Positions 47,110 through 59,910 of a stretch of DNA of 64,000 nucleotides are shown one piece after another. Position 1 is the stretch's first letter, and every line of letters begins with the position of its first letter. The translations under genes and the position numbers were made by a program. This DNA comes from Chrysopilus asiliformis (lineage: Eukaryota > Arthropoda > Insecta > Diptera > Rhagionidae), in NCBI GenBank assembly GCA_964034945.1, contig OZ035961.1, forward strand, positions 24,810,161 to 24,874,160. The letters are read 5' to 3'. The notes under the pieces are model-generated. The model ran no database searches, was not told where the DNA came from, and saw only the letters and a program-made list of their open reading frames with translations.

Positions 47110-47480
47110 AAAAAAAATATCTGATATGAACAGCACTTGCACAAAATCTAGATTTTTGCACAATTTACACTAAAGCCCGAGGAATAAAATTATTTGAATT
47201 TCGCGCCCTCTGGAATTGATTTCCGGATCATCGATTCCAGGACCAAACTTGCCTGCAAAATTTCATGGTTGTAGCTCTATATATTTTTGAGAAATCTTGT
47301 ACACAGATTGACAGATTGACGGTCAGCCTGTCAGTCTATGTACAAAATTTCTTACAGACTGACAGACTGTCAGACTGACCGCTTAACAGACAGAAGACAT
47401 GTTTGTAATAGTGCTCCAATCGGCTCAGGTCGAGGAATGTTTTTTAGGCCAAGCTAAGAAAACGAAATTTTGAATAAATT
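47110..47480. repeat. Dispersed repeat family, member 4
   Basis: Shares TGAACAGCACTTGCAC / 'cccgaggaat' wording with 14815-14890 (foldback centre) and GTGCTCCAATCGGCTCA / 'tttttaggc' with 19450-19510. A GACAGACTG-type tract lies inside. Old, non-coding. Confidence 0.6.
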
Positions 47481-48106
47481 AAATACTTTAATATGCTTCG
47501 TATAAGAAAGTAAAAAGGATTAGGTTTATTTAAATGCTCAAAAAACTACTTCTATCAGTAAAAACCGGATCAAACTCCTGCGGAACAAGATATGTGGTAA
47601 GAAAAGAGGAGAATTTCAGGATAATAGCATACATGACACGGCTGTCAAATTTCGTTTTAGTTGGTTTAGTCGTTTTTGACAAAATCATGGCAAAAACTTC
47701 AATTTCTGGTTATAATCCGTTTATAATGTCAGCAGTATGGCCGGAAGCAATTGGAGGATGGCAGCTACAGATAGGAATCTTTCGAGAAACTTCCAATATG
47801 GATAGCGTTGACAACAGTAGTAATTTTTTATAAGCTTCTTCGTCTGCTTGAGCCGAGATTAAATTAATGGTGAAAACCTGATGAAAATTCCACCAGGAAT
47901 TCAGAAGATATCCAGGTAAGGGGGTGGGTGTACCAGAAATGCGTGGGGTCGATTTTAGTGTACAAGAAATGTGTTTCAAGGGTGCTTTGTATAATGGCGA
48001 AAACTAGATTTAAATCATACCAGAAGTTCAGAAGATAGTAGGAGAGGGGGGTCAGAGGCCAATAGTTTTTTTTTAGCATACATAAGAACTAAAGATTTAT
48101 AAATGA

Positions 48107-48620
48107 CTAGCTTGCATACCCGTCGTTGCCGGGTTAAGTTTTTTCAAAAAAAATTTTTTATGATCTAAGTTGGAGCCAAAATTCAGGCCAATCGGATCGG
48201 TAGTTTCCCCGGGAAAGGGTAACATAGAGGAAGAGATAAGTTTCGAGATCACTTTACCCACTTCCCTTACTCCCCCACCTCTCGGGCTACTTTTTAATGG
48301 GTCTATGGGTCTATGTTGGGGCTGGACCCCCGACGAACATCTATGCCAAATTTCAGGCCAATCGGTTCAGTAGTTTCCCCGCGAAAGAGTAACATAGAGG
48401 GAAAACTAAGTTTCGAGATGACTTTACCCCCCCCCCCCCCCCTTACTCACCGCCCCTCGCGCTACTTTTCCGTATGCCTATGTTGGAACCAGAACTACCA
48501 CAGACACTCATGGCAAATTTCAAGTCAATCGGTTCAGCCGTTTTTGCGTGAAAGAGGAACAGCCAGACAGACATACAGACAGACAGACAGACACCAACTC
48601 ATTTTTATATATTAGTATGA
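48107..48620 (-). mobile_element. Helitron-like non-autonomous element, copy 2
   Basis: Read on the minus strand it starts A|TCATACTAATATATAAAAAT, contains the CTGT tract, the poly-C/G tract and two roughly 165-bp tandem units, and ends with the CCCGGCAACGACGGGT hairpin and CTAG|T. It is the closest relative of 3183-3673. The A|T insertion site is again present. Confidence 0.78.
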
Positions 48621-50340
48621 TGATAATTGCAATTAAAACCGAAGCATTCTTTAAACACCTGTAAATATCAACTAAACTTTGTAAATTCATTACTAAAAAT
48701 TTGCAACTCAATAGTTTTTTGTAATGTAACCGTGGCAGATGCGAATTTTAAATTTAATTTAATTATTAAATTATTCATGCCCATTTGAGTTGAGGCAAAA
48801 GGGAACGATACCCAATTGAGGTTCATTTCTTTTCTGCCTAATGTAATGATTTCACTTATGAACGATGAGTATTATTATCGTCCTGGAAAAAGTATTGGAA
48901 AAAAGTGCATTATCCTAATTTAGTCATTTAGGGGTCATATCAGCGTTAGTGACTTGCAATGCCTTCCAATTCGTTACAGTTTCTGCGTTTGCAAGGAAGT
49001 CAACCTTCGTAGTATTTTTTCCAGTTCGGCAAAAGTATTCCTTTTGTTATCCTATAACGCTGTTACAGTGAAAATAAATGTCTGTAAGGCTGTTTGAGTG
49101 TGTGATAAAAACTCCTCGTATACGTGAATTTCGAATCTAAGGATTTTTTTCTGAACGAATCCAATTCAATTAGGTAATGTGATGATGGGTGGGTGAAAAT
49201 ATGGATGAGACTTACATACCTCAGCCCCTTTCGCCCAGATGTTAAACGGATTCCTAACCATTGTTGCGATGCCTTCGCAAAAGGATATTCGAGAAGGCCG
49301 TGATGATATGTGCTACAGCTCGGCCTTTTAACCAACTGTGATAAATTTATTAGTTGATACACTTTCAGTTTTCTGGATAGCGAACTAAACTTCCACCCAC
49401 CCCATATTTTGTATTCCATCGGTGAGATTCTGTCGCATAAGTTTTCCCCCTTTTTGCCCGAATCGACTCATATATTATATTCTACTTTCATCTCAAATAT
49501 AATACAATACAAAGTCAAAGTGTATGGCATTACAATGTTTGTCTGTCCGCATTTACGCCAGGATTTATCGTATAACGATAAACGCTCGCACATTAGAGAA
49601 ATTGTTTTGATTCCTTTTCAGAGCTAGCTGTCAGGAGGACCCATCCACCCGATCTGAAACGAAATAAACCAAACCGTGTTTGGTGGACGGTTAAGGACAA
49701 ATATTTCGATATATACATGTAGGTATTGAAAATAAAAATATTATATGAGAGTCCTTCATATATAAAGTAGCAGCATAAAGCATTCTGATTCGCTATAAAC
49801 ATACAAGTGTAACAGGATAAAATGTTTTCTGCCTGTTTACAGATGTCAACTCATATTTGCGGATGGGAAAAGAGCTAAACTAAACTGACTGACATTCAGT
49901 TTTTGGGGAAAAATGAAATTCCTTTGTCTTATTCCAGAAAAAAAATCCGAAAAGCATGGATTATGATTTCATTAAATGGAAACAACTTTTCTATTTTCTA
50001 TACGTAGTACGAATTGTAGGTTTTTTTCTTGTCCAACATAACACTAATATCGTATATTTGTTTTCTGTCAAGTGGAATAAATAAATAAATATTTATGTAT
50101 TCATTTGAAATTGAAAACACTTATATTAGAGGTTTTCGGTATAAATTTTTGTAACTTTAATCAAAATAAAAACTTGAAAGAATTTACTTTTAGTACGAAA
50201 AACATAATTCAATAAAATAAAAGTAATAAATAGCTCAAAAATTGATTTTTTTTAATTAAATAAAAAACTTAAATTAAAAGATCTTGGTTAAAATCTAAAA
50301 AAATAATGTATGTTAATGGCCAAACCCGATTTCAAAGGCC
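48621..50340. other. Intergenic, no gene seen
   Basis: The 118-codon minus-strand frame at 49063-49419 has no motif or splice partner. No bounded repeat. Confidence 0.5.
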
Positions 50341-50582
50341 AAATTAGTTAAGCCTAGTCCAAACTAGTTCGTTCTAATAGAAAAACGCACGCTCTAGGAT
50401 AAACCGGTGTGATCACCGAATGAATACCCACGTTAGATTCTCCTTTTAAAAAATTGTGGGAGGGCAGAGGAGAGTGTGATAGTGGAAGGAGTGTGGATGC
50501 TTGGGAGAGGATTTGTGACAGTTTATCCTAGAGCGTGCGTTTTTTTATTAGGACCAACTATTGGCCTAGGCTAAACTAGTTT
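50341..50582. mobile_element. Palindromic MITE
   Basis: Arms AGCCTAG(T/G)CCAA and AAAACGCACGCTCTAGGATA with their inverses enclose about 240 bp. The centre has AGGAGTGTGGATGC-type purine-rich sequence. Not coding. Confidence 0.75.
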
Positions 50583-50858
50583 ACCCTACTGCCCAATCCA
50601 AACCAAAAAATCCGCTTCGGGCAGTAGCAATAAGTAGTATATTTCTTTGAAATCTACCTAATAAGCCTTACCTTACTCGCTTTGACAAAGTCTAACTCAA
50701 AAACTACTCGACCGATTGAGCTGAAATTTTATAGCATAAATTTTACAGCAGATCTATGCGGCCAGCAAAAACATTTGTTACAAAATTCTACAAGCATTTC
50801 AAGTCAATGATGCATTTATCGTTTTTTGATTGTCTTTTTGAACTCAGACTCTAGTTAT

Positions 50859-51247
50859 AAAGGTGCCGCTCCACATGAGAGTAAATGCCGGCGAGAACCT
50901 CTCGATAGCAGCTACTCGCCAATGGACACGTCTCTGAGAGTCGCTCGCAGAAACTCGCAAAAATTCGCGAGCTAGTTTCTGCGAGCTGTCAAAATTGATT
51001 CTACTCTCTAGTCGACACGCACCCACTGAACTCTCGGAGAGTTGCTCGCCAGATACGAACGGCGTTTGAATTTCGCTAGTAGCTCTCGAGAACTCGCCAA
51101 AGTAAGATTTCAAAAAAATCAAGATATTGGTCTTGAAAAGAGAAAAATCGCCGAAATTAACTCTCAAATGGACAACCTCCTGCGAGTAACTCTCGAGAGT
51201 TTTTGAGAGTTACTCGCGTATTTACTCTCATGTGGAGCAGTACCTTA
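50859..51247. mobile_element. Palindromic MITE with CTCGCGAG-rich arms
   Basis: Ends CCGCTCCACATGAGAGTAAA and its inverse, about 389 bp. Inner words ACTCGC / GCGAGT and CTCTCGAGAG recur many times, so the whole can fold on itself. The 107-codon minus-strand frame over it is fortuitous. Confidence 0.75.
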
Positions 51248-54200
51248 AGGCTTCAATATAAGTAGTGTCTGAGTTGACCGATTTCTATGAAATTTTTTAT
51301 ATATTAAGCGTGCTTTTTATGATTTTTTTTACAAATTAAGATAGTAATCCTCAAATTATTTTCGATTCTATCCATTCGCTAAATTTTTATTAAAGTTTCA
51401 AATTGCTTGGGATGAAATACAACCCAGTACACAGAGCGAAAGTGCATTGAAAATATAAAAAAATAATTTTACACAAGAGAAAAACAACAAGAAAAAAACT
51501 ATTTTGTGCTTTATTTAATTGAACACGGTATTCCCAGAGTACAGCGGAAACGATTTCTGCTCATTTGACAGACAAAGAAGACTCTTTTACGATAAAAAAA
51601 AGTTCTTGTAGAAAATGTTTTCCAAATCATTGTACACTTTTCTAATAATTCTATATTTTTTTTGTGACACAACGTCATAAGACTAACCTCACAATCGATA
51701 GTCACTGGATTGGGAGTTCATGAAGATCTAAAAAATGACTTTAAAATTTCGATCGTCACAAAAAGTTCAAAAACTTTTTAAATTTGTAGGTCACAACTAT
51801 TTATTTTTTGCTTGGGGGTAAAAAAAAATTTTTAGCTCCTCCACTGACGAATAACTAAATGTTTCATACATTTACATTCTCAAATTTTTTTGAAAACGCA
51901 TCTGAAATTTTTTTTAACCACGGAATTCGCGTAAATAAAGGCTGCGTAATGGGAGATTACGTAGACTTTATTTGGTTTCAACCCATTTTGCATCGAAATT
52001 CATCGTTTTTGGGAAAGCCACAATATATTACCTTTTTCAGGTGATTTTGTGAGCGGTGTTGCAAGTTTTTTTTTTTTTTTTAATTTATTTGGTTGTATTT
52101 TTTTCTTTCAAAAAGTTAACGCGTTAAAAAAATGTGAATCTAAATAAAACACTAAGTAACCATTTTTTGTCAATATAATCTCATTGAATGATTTTTCTTG
52201 TAAAGCCATTGGTTTAATGCAGGCTTTCCCAACCTTTTTTGAAATGAAATAGAATTTTGTGGAAAGATCATTCAAAAATTTGTTTTATAAAAAAACTTGC
52301 AGCGTACCCCCCAACAATACCCCCCAACAATACCACCCAGCAATCTTTCAAAGAGGTTTGATGCTTTTAAAAATTAAAATTTGATACCTAAATGAAGTCG
52401 TTGAGAAATTTTTGTCAGCTTTTTTCATCACTCTTTCTCTAGTAATTATATATAAAATAAGATTTTGGAACCCATAAAATTGACATATACATGTTTAACA
52501 TTATTTTATCGATGGCTCTAAATCTTTCTTTCCCAATATGAATTCGTTATAACGTATAAGCAACCATATAAGAAATCCGTGTAATATTTGATATTTTTAT
52601 GTACAGACGAAACATATCTCGATATGAATAAACCAAGAATCATATTAATTAAATGATTCTCATAAAATGATACCTTTTTTAGCCAACATTTATTCATATT
52701 GTGTATATGCCACGATATATATGAATGCCAAGCTATATGTGTGACCGAAAATTATGTGATCGTATTTAGTCACATATTCGAGTGTTTCCACCAAATTTAT
52801 TACGCTCAATAATCCAATAAAAAGCGTTCATTGGTGTCATAGCCCCGATATTATCGCATCAAAAATTCATTAAGTACCTCCACTAAAAATAACTGTCAAT
52901 ATATTTAACTGGCCATTTATACGAAAAGAGCACAGTTACCACCCCTCATTCCAGCGAACCCTCATCCAACTCCAACTATACAGGTTCATTATAGATACAC
53001 CCACATACGTATCAATGTCTATACAAGTTCGATATACTCGTCGATGGAAGGGCGATTGGTTGAAAGGAATCTATAGGAGAGTAGCAGAAAGGACCCTTCT
53101 TACACTATCCGGACTAAAGCATAATTGTCGGATTGGGTTGTGTATAGTTATGTATAGAATTTTATGGATTTGTTGGACTCTCACTTGAAGATGGTCTTCT
53201 TCAAAAAGGAGCAGCAGCGATACTCTATATAATGTTGTTGTATGGAATACATTGACTTTGGGGGGAGATGAGGAGGTTAATGTATGGGGTATATATGACA
53301 AGTTGAAGTCTATATGAATACCGGAATCATTTCGCTTGAGTACTTTATAGAGCTTTTTGGATATACATACTTGTCGTATCAGTACCCACAAACAATTCTG
53401 TTAATGACAAACTTTAAATGCATTTTCTTGTAGTTGGGGTTACCAACATACTCAATGCATATGTATTTGTTTTGAATGTGAATTATAAACTCTAATACGA
53501 GGTAAGATGTTCCAAGGGAAGGTCTGGGGGGAAGGGCGCAGAGTTGATGCCATATAAAAAATGATGAAAAAGCATCACTAGCTACGGGAGCGATCGGAAA
53601 ATGCGAAAATTACCATAACGTGTTTTTTTTTTTGGATAGCCCTTTATCAGTAGAATGACCATATTTATTTTGGGTCAATCCAGAACAAGATGATCGGCGG
53701 GGGAGGGGGAAGGCTCAAACGGAAGATCAATTTAACAAAGACTCACGACCGAGCCGTGGATGGGATTGCAAAATTTCGAAGGTTTTACACCGATTAACAA
53801 ATTGGAGTAGAGCAATCATTTAGCTTGAATGTCGGAGCCCTAAAATTATAAGCAGACAAAATTATAAAGTTTGAAAAATTTGGACTCAATTTTTAATAAA
53901 AAGAACAAATATTTGAAGAAAATTTTCTTAAAATCTTGTGCTTTTTTCTTTAAATTTTGTGCTCTAAAACTTCTGTTCCTGTTTTATTGGTATTTTCGCA
54001 TTTCATTTTCCTTTAAAGACACTTTTGAAATTTTGAATATACTCTAAAATCCTTTTCTTACGAATATCTTTTTAACTAATACAAATATCTATAATAACGC
54101 AACATCTATCTGATATTAAGTTTCTAGTTTTAAGACGAAAGTTTCATAACAAACACGAAATTTGATTCTATCTTGGTAGATTTTGAAATCTATGGACCAT

Positions 54201-55223
54201 AAACTACTGTGGAAGATTCTTACGAATCCCATCGGCAACTATTTAAGAGACATTATTTGAATAAAGAAAACTATATAACATAAAATATATTTTCCAACGA
54301 ACGGTACATATCCGTTTTCATGATCAAAACGCATTGATACTCAAATTACACTTGTCTTCATAATAAAACAGATAAGCGAATGAATGGCGAATTCTATAGA
54401 ATGTACTTTGAGCGTAAATCGTGTAGACCGTATCTAAGAAAGTCCATTTGAATCTGTATATATGTCGATATCTTTATTCCGTGACATTTAAAGGGCTTCT
54501 CAAGAACTTCCTTGAATCCCTTCTAAGAAAATCATCATGTAGATGATGAGGGAAATACGAAGTTTTAAGTTTTCGCTAAGACTTTCCATTGATTGTTACG
54601 TTCATTGATGTACATATATGCGAAGACATTTTCGGTTAACCACGAGGAAAAGTTGTTGCGCTTCGATTCCTATTCTAAGTCCGGGATCCGCACAAAATGA
54701 CATTCTATGAATGTCCTTTTAATACAAACCAACGTCATCATATCAAGTCACTTTTCCAACATCAATGAAAAGGAAGTTTTCTTCGATTGCTATGTTTAAA
54801 TGGTAAACTTGTTGAATACCACGGTTGATTAGTTCCAAGTTGCTGTTCTTAAGTTTAATAAATTCGCTCATTGATTTTTATTTATTTCAATTTAATCCGG
54901 TTATGGAGTGTATAAAATCTATTTAAATTTGTGAAGTGAAATTATTTCGGAGCTGTGAACCTTTCTTAAAATTTGTGTTATATTTCACTAAAATTTCTGT
55001 GTAGTATATTACAGGAATTTGAAAGAAAGCATTAAATCAATAAAAAAATTTAAATCTAAAATTTTTAATTAAAAAATAATTTTCAGAAAGAATTTTCTGT
55101 TCCGAGTACACAAATTATCCCTTTTGTTCAAATGAATTAAAAAATACATGGAACAGCATGGTGTCCTCGGAAAATAAACTTTTAACCCGGATTATTCAAT
55201 CAATTGTTATAATTTATTAAACA
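51248..55223. other. Long intergenic stretch, no gene seen
   Basis: AT-rich with a 13-bp CCCCCCAACAATA duplication near 52309. Frame 53071-53391 (minus, 106 codons) has no motif. No bounded repeats. Confidence 0.5.
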
Positions 55224-55822
55224 CTAGCTTGCAAGTACCAGGCGTTGCTCGGGTAATAGTAAACTTTTGAATATCACAAAAATTTGCTTTTTTTCAAAAG
55301 CATTTTGATGTACAGAAAAATTTTGCAAAAATTATATTTCAAATCAGTTTGTTTTCAAAAAAATTGGAAATAACTTTTCCGTCTGCTGGAGAGAATGGGA
55401 ATAGGGCGAATTCCCCTAGCGCCGGACACTTAAGGTTTTTGCATTTATTTTGCAACATGTGTTGAAAATCCATACAAAAGTTTGGGGAATCGTAGGAGAG
55501 GGTATTGTGCGAATAATTTTCTTGTCTAACACTTAAAACCGTATTAAAATCATGTCAGTAGTTGGGCATATCACAGGAAAAGGATTCGCATAATGTAGAG
55601 GGGAGTGGTTTGAGTTGGCAAAAATCTTCTTTTAAGATCATTACTTAAAACCGCATTAAAATCCATTCAGTAGGAAAGGGGTTTAGAAACGTATGGGAGG
55701 GAGTGGTTTGACTGGGCGAATTTTTTTCCTAACAGTCCGCCTGTCCAACACTGAAAACCGTATTCAAATTGCTTTTTTCAGAAGATAACAGCCGAGGGGT
55801 CAGAGGGCAGCCCATTTTGTTA

Positions 55823-56094
55823 CACTCAGAAAAATGTCCAGGTCAACTTTTTGTCAGGTTAACTCTGACCTTACAGAGGTGTCTGTAAGCCAGCTAGCGG
55901 TCAGAGTTAACCTATCTAAGGTCAACTCGTGCAGCTCCCAATGCCCTACTTCACCTGCTGGTGGCTTAATTTCAGAATTTCTCCGACCACAGGTCAACTC
56001 AGTTTTACTTGCCCACATGCAGGCGAACGCGCGCCTGCCCGAGGCCAATTACGCCGTATGTAGGTCGTCGTGTTAGCCTCCATTTTTCTGAGTG
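55823..56094. mobile_element. Tc1/mariner-type MITE
   Basis: Ends CACTCAGAAAAATG and inverse, flanked by TA at both sides. About 272 bp, centre comparatively GC-rich with (A)GGTCAAC / GTTAACC words. The 80-codon frame over it is fortuitous. Confidence 0.75.
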
Positions 56095-56286
56095 TACATC
56101 CAAATACTTGGTATTGTGCTTCAATATATCAGTCATTATCGTGTAGATTTTCAGCCATGTTGGACCAGCCCTTTCGCTGTGATGCCGTTAAATATTCCAA
56201 ACCGGGACACGTTTGTACAAAAAGTCCCGGGGAGGAGAGAAGTATAACCGCAAATAGCCTATAACCTTTCCAGATGTCTAAAATAT

Positions 56287-56414
56287 AGGCCCTATCACAG
56301 AATCCGATAGAATGGTTTGGATCGTAAACTCAATTTTGTTGTTAGTGTTTTATACCAACAACAACATTGAGTTTACGATCCGAACCATTCGTATCGCATT
56401 CTGTGATAGGGCCT
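56287..56414. mobile_element. Tight hairpin MITE
   Basis: Two arms of about 50 bp (GGCCCTATCACAGAATCCGA ... AAACTCAAT and inverse) around a short loop; about 128 bp, next to TA at both sides. The arms are close to identical, so the insertion or last copying event is recent. Confidence 0.8.
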
Positions 56415-56522
56415 ATATTCAGCAAAAAACCGCACCAAAATCGGTTCAAAATTCATTGAATTGTCTTCTACTCGAGCCAAGTCGTGACATACAGACATAC
56501 AAAAATTCAATTTTATATAATA

Positions 56523-56695
56523 CAGTAGAATCCCGATAATTCGTACCCCGATAATTCGTATATCCCGCTAATTCGTATGAATTTGCTGGTCCCTTGAAAA
56601 AAATCCCGATAATTCGTACCCCGATAATTCGTATATCCCGCTAATTCGTATAAATTTGCTGGTCCCTTGAAATACGAATTATCGGGATTCTACTG
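56523..56695. mobile_element. pogo-like MITE with internal tandem duplication
   Basis: Ends CAGTAGAATCCCGATAATTC and inverse, flanked by TA (56521-56522, 56696-56697). A unit of about 76 bp (CCCGATAATTCGTA... TTGCTGGTCCCTTGAAA) occurs twice in tandem. CAGT-started TIRs with TA duplication fit the pogo/Tigger branch of Tc1/mariner. Confidence 0.75.
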
Positions 56696-56944
56696 TAGAT
56701 TAAATTGAATTGCTAAATATGTAAATAATACTGTAGTAGTGGCTACTCGAATCTTTAATTATGTTTTTGTCTGCGAAACATTTTTCCATCGGATTTTCAT
56801 CCAAGCCACATATATGTTAATTTTTTTTTGCCTGCGGCGCATTTTCCTATATTATTTCATACTCGGCATTTTTTGAAAAAATTGGAAAAAGAAATCATTG
56901 TTCACCCTATATTTAAAGAAGTACTTTTATTGTATAAAAAAAAC

Positions 56945-57432
56945 TTTTTCATAACACATGCATCGAAAATATGCCTTTCGATGCCTCCGTAGCGGGTCGA
57001 AAGTTGCGTTTTCGGCCCTAGGGGCGAAAGTGCGATTAGCAGGCCGAAACTGTGTTTTCGCGACGTAAACCGAAAATTTATGAATGAAACTGAACGAGTG
57101 AAGTTGGCTGTACGAGCGCAGTGTGATTTACAATAGTTGCGCATAATCGATTTCCATTTTTTGTTATGTTGATTTTTTATTTCAAAGGAAAGAAATTTAA
57201 AAATTAAAATCTGTTTTGACCAACATTTCTTAGTAATAAAACGAATTTATAGAATATAGTTGTTTTGTTTCTTTTAAAAATTCACTTCTGCTGAAATCGG
57301 GGGGCGAAGCCCGCCCCTGGACCCCGCATGTGGGGCTTCGCCCCCCAGACCCCCTTTTGCATTACTCTCCAATACCAAAATCGCGCTTAAATGGCATCTC
57401 AAGGCATATTTTCAATGAATTTGTTATGAAAA
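56945..57432. mobile_element. Inverted-repeat element with GC-rich hairpin
   Basis: TTTTTCATAACA...GAAAATATGCCTT..GATGCC on the left pairs with its inverse at 57391-57432. The inside carries a strong hairpin, GGGGGGCGAAGCC ... GGCTTCGCCCCCC at about 57299-57350, and CTCGCTTCGCTCG / CGAGCGCAG words. GC content of the core is far above its surroundings. Class not recognised; not coding. Confidence 0.55.
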
Positions 57433-58784
57433 ATTGTATACGCAACTCGGAGCGGAGTCACCGATTTCACTCGTGTGATATCTGCCCTCGCTTCGCTCGT
57501 GGAGCTAACTTCACACTCTTGAAATCGTTGACTTTCGCCCCTTGTTGCGTAATATACTATTACATCTTTCATAAATTCACTAAGTTGAATTACAATCAAT
57601 GAACACATTTTTGAATTCAATAAAACTTTAATAATTCTAACAACACAACGAGATTTATAAAAACAGGATATTCAGTAGTTTTAATCGTATTTTGTAAAAC
57701 AGGATGAATTCTCAAAATAAACATTCTTACGATGACAAAATTCATTGAATTGTCTTCTACTATTTTCAGTCTTATCCCATGCAGCAAATGCATATATGGA
57801 AATTATAGAATATTACATAGAAAATCCGAAAACCACAAAAGAGATTATACGGAAATTATTTTCGTGATGATTTGTGAAACACGTATGAACTCGAAAGATA
57901 ATTTCACTAAAATAAATAAATGAGACTCGTTCTCTAATATCCAAAAACTATTCAACAATGTATTTTATACGGTGAATATTTTATACGCTTCACATGTGAT
58001 TATGATATTCCAACTGAAAATTCCAAACTATTTCCCCACCTAAAGAGTAAATCCTCATTTCAAAAGTTCATATTCGAATCATAGTACCGAAAATATACGG
58101 CTTAATTCGTTCATGTGTGCTACCCTTCAAAGTAAAGTAAGTTTTGTAATTTAATATTTTGTTTCTTTATATTATGATATTAGCAAAATATCATGTTTAC
58201 AAATGAAGAACGTTTACTCGTAAATTGGGGGTGAAGTAGCGAAAAATGTTCATTTCAGTCCCCAAAAACTTTACGTGTGAATTATGTTTTCTTTTGATTT
58301 ATTTCAAAAATAGGGGGTCGCGATTCCGTTGTATATTCATACGTGCGAAAATAATAGTTTCAAGTGTTTTACATGATTTACTTTTATTACAAATCATATT
58401 AGAGATTATAGCTGCTTAATGTGAACTTATAACAATAGTGAAATAAATAAACTTGTTGATTAAGAAAAGTTCGATAGAAGCAGCAATCGATTGCGGATGC
58501 AGTTGAAATAATCATGCATTTTTCCCATTCAACAAATTTGAACCCAATAAAAAAGCATTTGAACCCAATAAATTAACAAAAGTTTAAAATTTAAAAAAAT
58601 TTTAAAAAAACCTACTCTCACAAATTCTGTGGATTTCTTTACAGCCTATTTTGTTACTATATTTTGTTACTATAGGAATACAATTGTCAGAGATTTATCG
58701 ATCTTTATTTCAGTATTTAAAAAAAACACATGGCAACAAATTTAATCAGTATGTCCGAATAATTAGCAGAAATGGTTTTGTTAA
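57433..58784. other. Intergenic, no gene seen
   Basis: Right of the hairpin element the sequence is AT-rich with no domain-bearing frame. A short duplicated word TTTGAACCCAATAAA occurs at 58538 and 58558. Confidence 0.5.
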
Positions 58785-58786
58785 TA

Positions 58787-59670
58787 CAGTGCAACCTTGT
58801 TAGTCCGGAGCTCCAGTAATCCGAATTATTCAATAATTCGGACAAGCTAATTCATTGCATTATGCATATTGTAATCCGGATTTGAACTATTTTGGTAATC
58901 CGGATTCACAGAATGACAGTAATTTTGCAGGTATTTCTGGGCAAGAAAAATATACAGGGGGTTTCACAACCCATTTTAGAGCTATTTGGAGCCCACAGGG
59001 TGATTCCTCGGTAGGCATCTGTCATCCCTGTCTCTGGCATTGCATTTGGTTATTCATGTGATTTCGAAGTATTTCAAACTGCCACCGAAAGATCACATAA
59101 AACATTGTCTCTGCCCGAGAAAAACACCATTTTGGAAACTGGGCAGGGGAGATAGTGGTAAGGCATTAGCTAGAGAATTCCAAGTAGAAACTTCAACCAT
59201 ATCGGACGTCAAAAAGAACAGAGGATCAATTAACAGAAGTATAGATAGAGGAATGGATCAATGGAAATGATAACTTGCTGCCTCTAGAAGACGTGTGTAA
59301 CGAAGAAGAGTAAGGTCTTGAAGTGGTTGAAATGAGAGCTAGTATTAAACATGGAGTCGTCATCAACAGCTTCAGTGTATGTCTACAATGGGCGGGAGAA
59401 AATCAAGCGGCATTACAAGACACCCTTGCTATCACTCATTTTACAAACTAAAAAAAACTGTAAAACAAACTAATATTACTGAGTTTTTTTAATAAACAGT
59501 TTTGTTTTTTATGATATCTTGTCTTCAACAATAAAATATATTTCTTGGATGTACTGGGAGTCTGTTTCGTAACTTTTACAGCAATATAATAAAGTTCTTC
59601 GGTAATCCGGATATTTCGATAGTACGGATCATCTCCGTTTTAATTGATCCGAACTAACGAGGTTACACTG
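58787..59670 (+). mobile_element. pogo-like element, degenerate
   Basis: Ends CAGTGCAACCTTGTTAGTCC and, inverted, CAGTGTAACCTCGTTAGTTC, flanked by TA on both sides; 884 bp. TCCGGA / TAATCCG words recur near both ends. It contains a decayed CENP-B-type helix-turn-helix (59090-59240) but no catalytic domain. Confidence 0.82.
59090..59240 (+). pseudogene. pogo/Tigger transposase HTH relic
   Basis: Across two frames the translation gives TLSLPEKNTILETG then DSGKALAREFQVETSTISDV and KKNRGSIN. This is the N-terminal CENP-B/psq-type DNA-binding helix-turn-helix of pogo transposases (L..K..IL...G.....LA.EF.V..STISDI.KN). A frame change lies near 59145-59155; the rest of the protein is missing. Confidence 0.75.
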
Positions 59671-59910
59671 TACCGACTTTTAGTGACCTCAACGAAATTG
59701 CTTTTTCCTGTTCATATTTCACAGATTCAAAAAAAAAATGATGCGAACCGTTTCGATTCATTAAATAACCAAAGATTTATCACTGTAATGAGTAATAATA
59801 ATTAGGTTCACTAATGGTATTTTAATAATCAAAAAAATTACTTAATAGTGCACGGCAAGGAAATTTGTGTCATTAGTTAAAGTTGAGGCGTAGAAGATAG
59901 AACTCTCCAA

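Larger units (their letters stand above)
55224..56699 (-). mobile_element. Helitron-like element with three nested insertions
   Basis: On the minus strand the 3' end is a CCCGAGCAACGCCTGGT hairpin then CTAG|T at 55224-55227. At the other end, removing the pogo-like insert and its TA duplication leaves A|TCTATTATATAAAATTG, a proper TC start. Inside lie a Tc1/mariner-type MITE (55823-56094), a hairpin MITE (56287-56414) and the pogo-like MITE (56523-56695). Without these the element is about 0.9 kb. It is a more diverged member than copies 1 and 2. Confidence 0.65.

Noticed and set aside
47534..47833. 99-codon plus-strand frame
   Set aside because: Non-ATG start and no domain or splice partner; adjacent to a dispersed repeat.
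49063..49419. 118-codon minus-strand frame
   Set aside because: No recognisable motif and no splice context.
53071..53391. 106-codon minus-strand frame
   Set aside because: No motif; isolated.
55834..56076. 80-codon frame with GC-rich codons
   Set aside because: Lies entirely in a TA-flanked MITE; no homology recognised.
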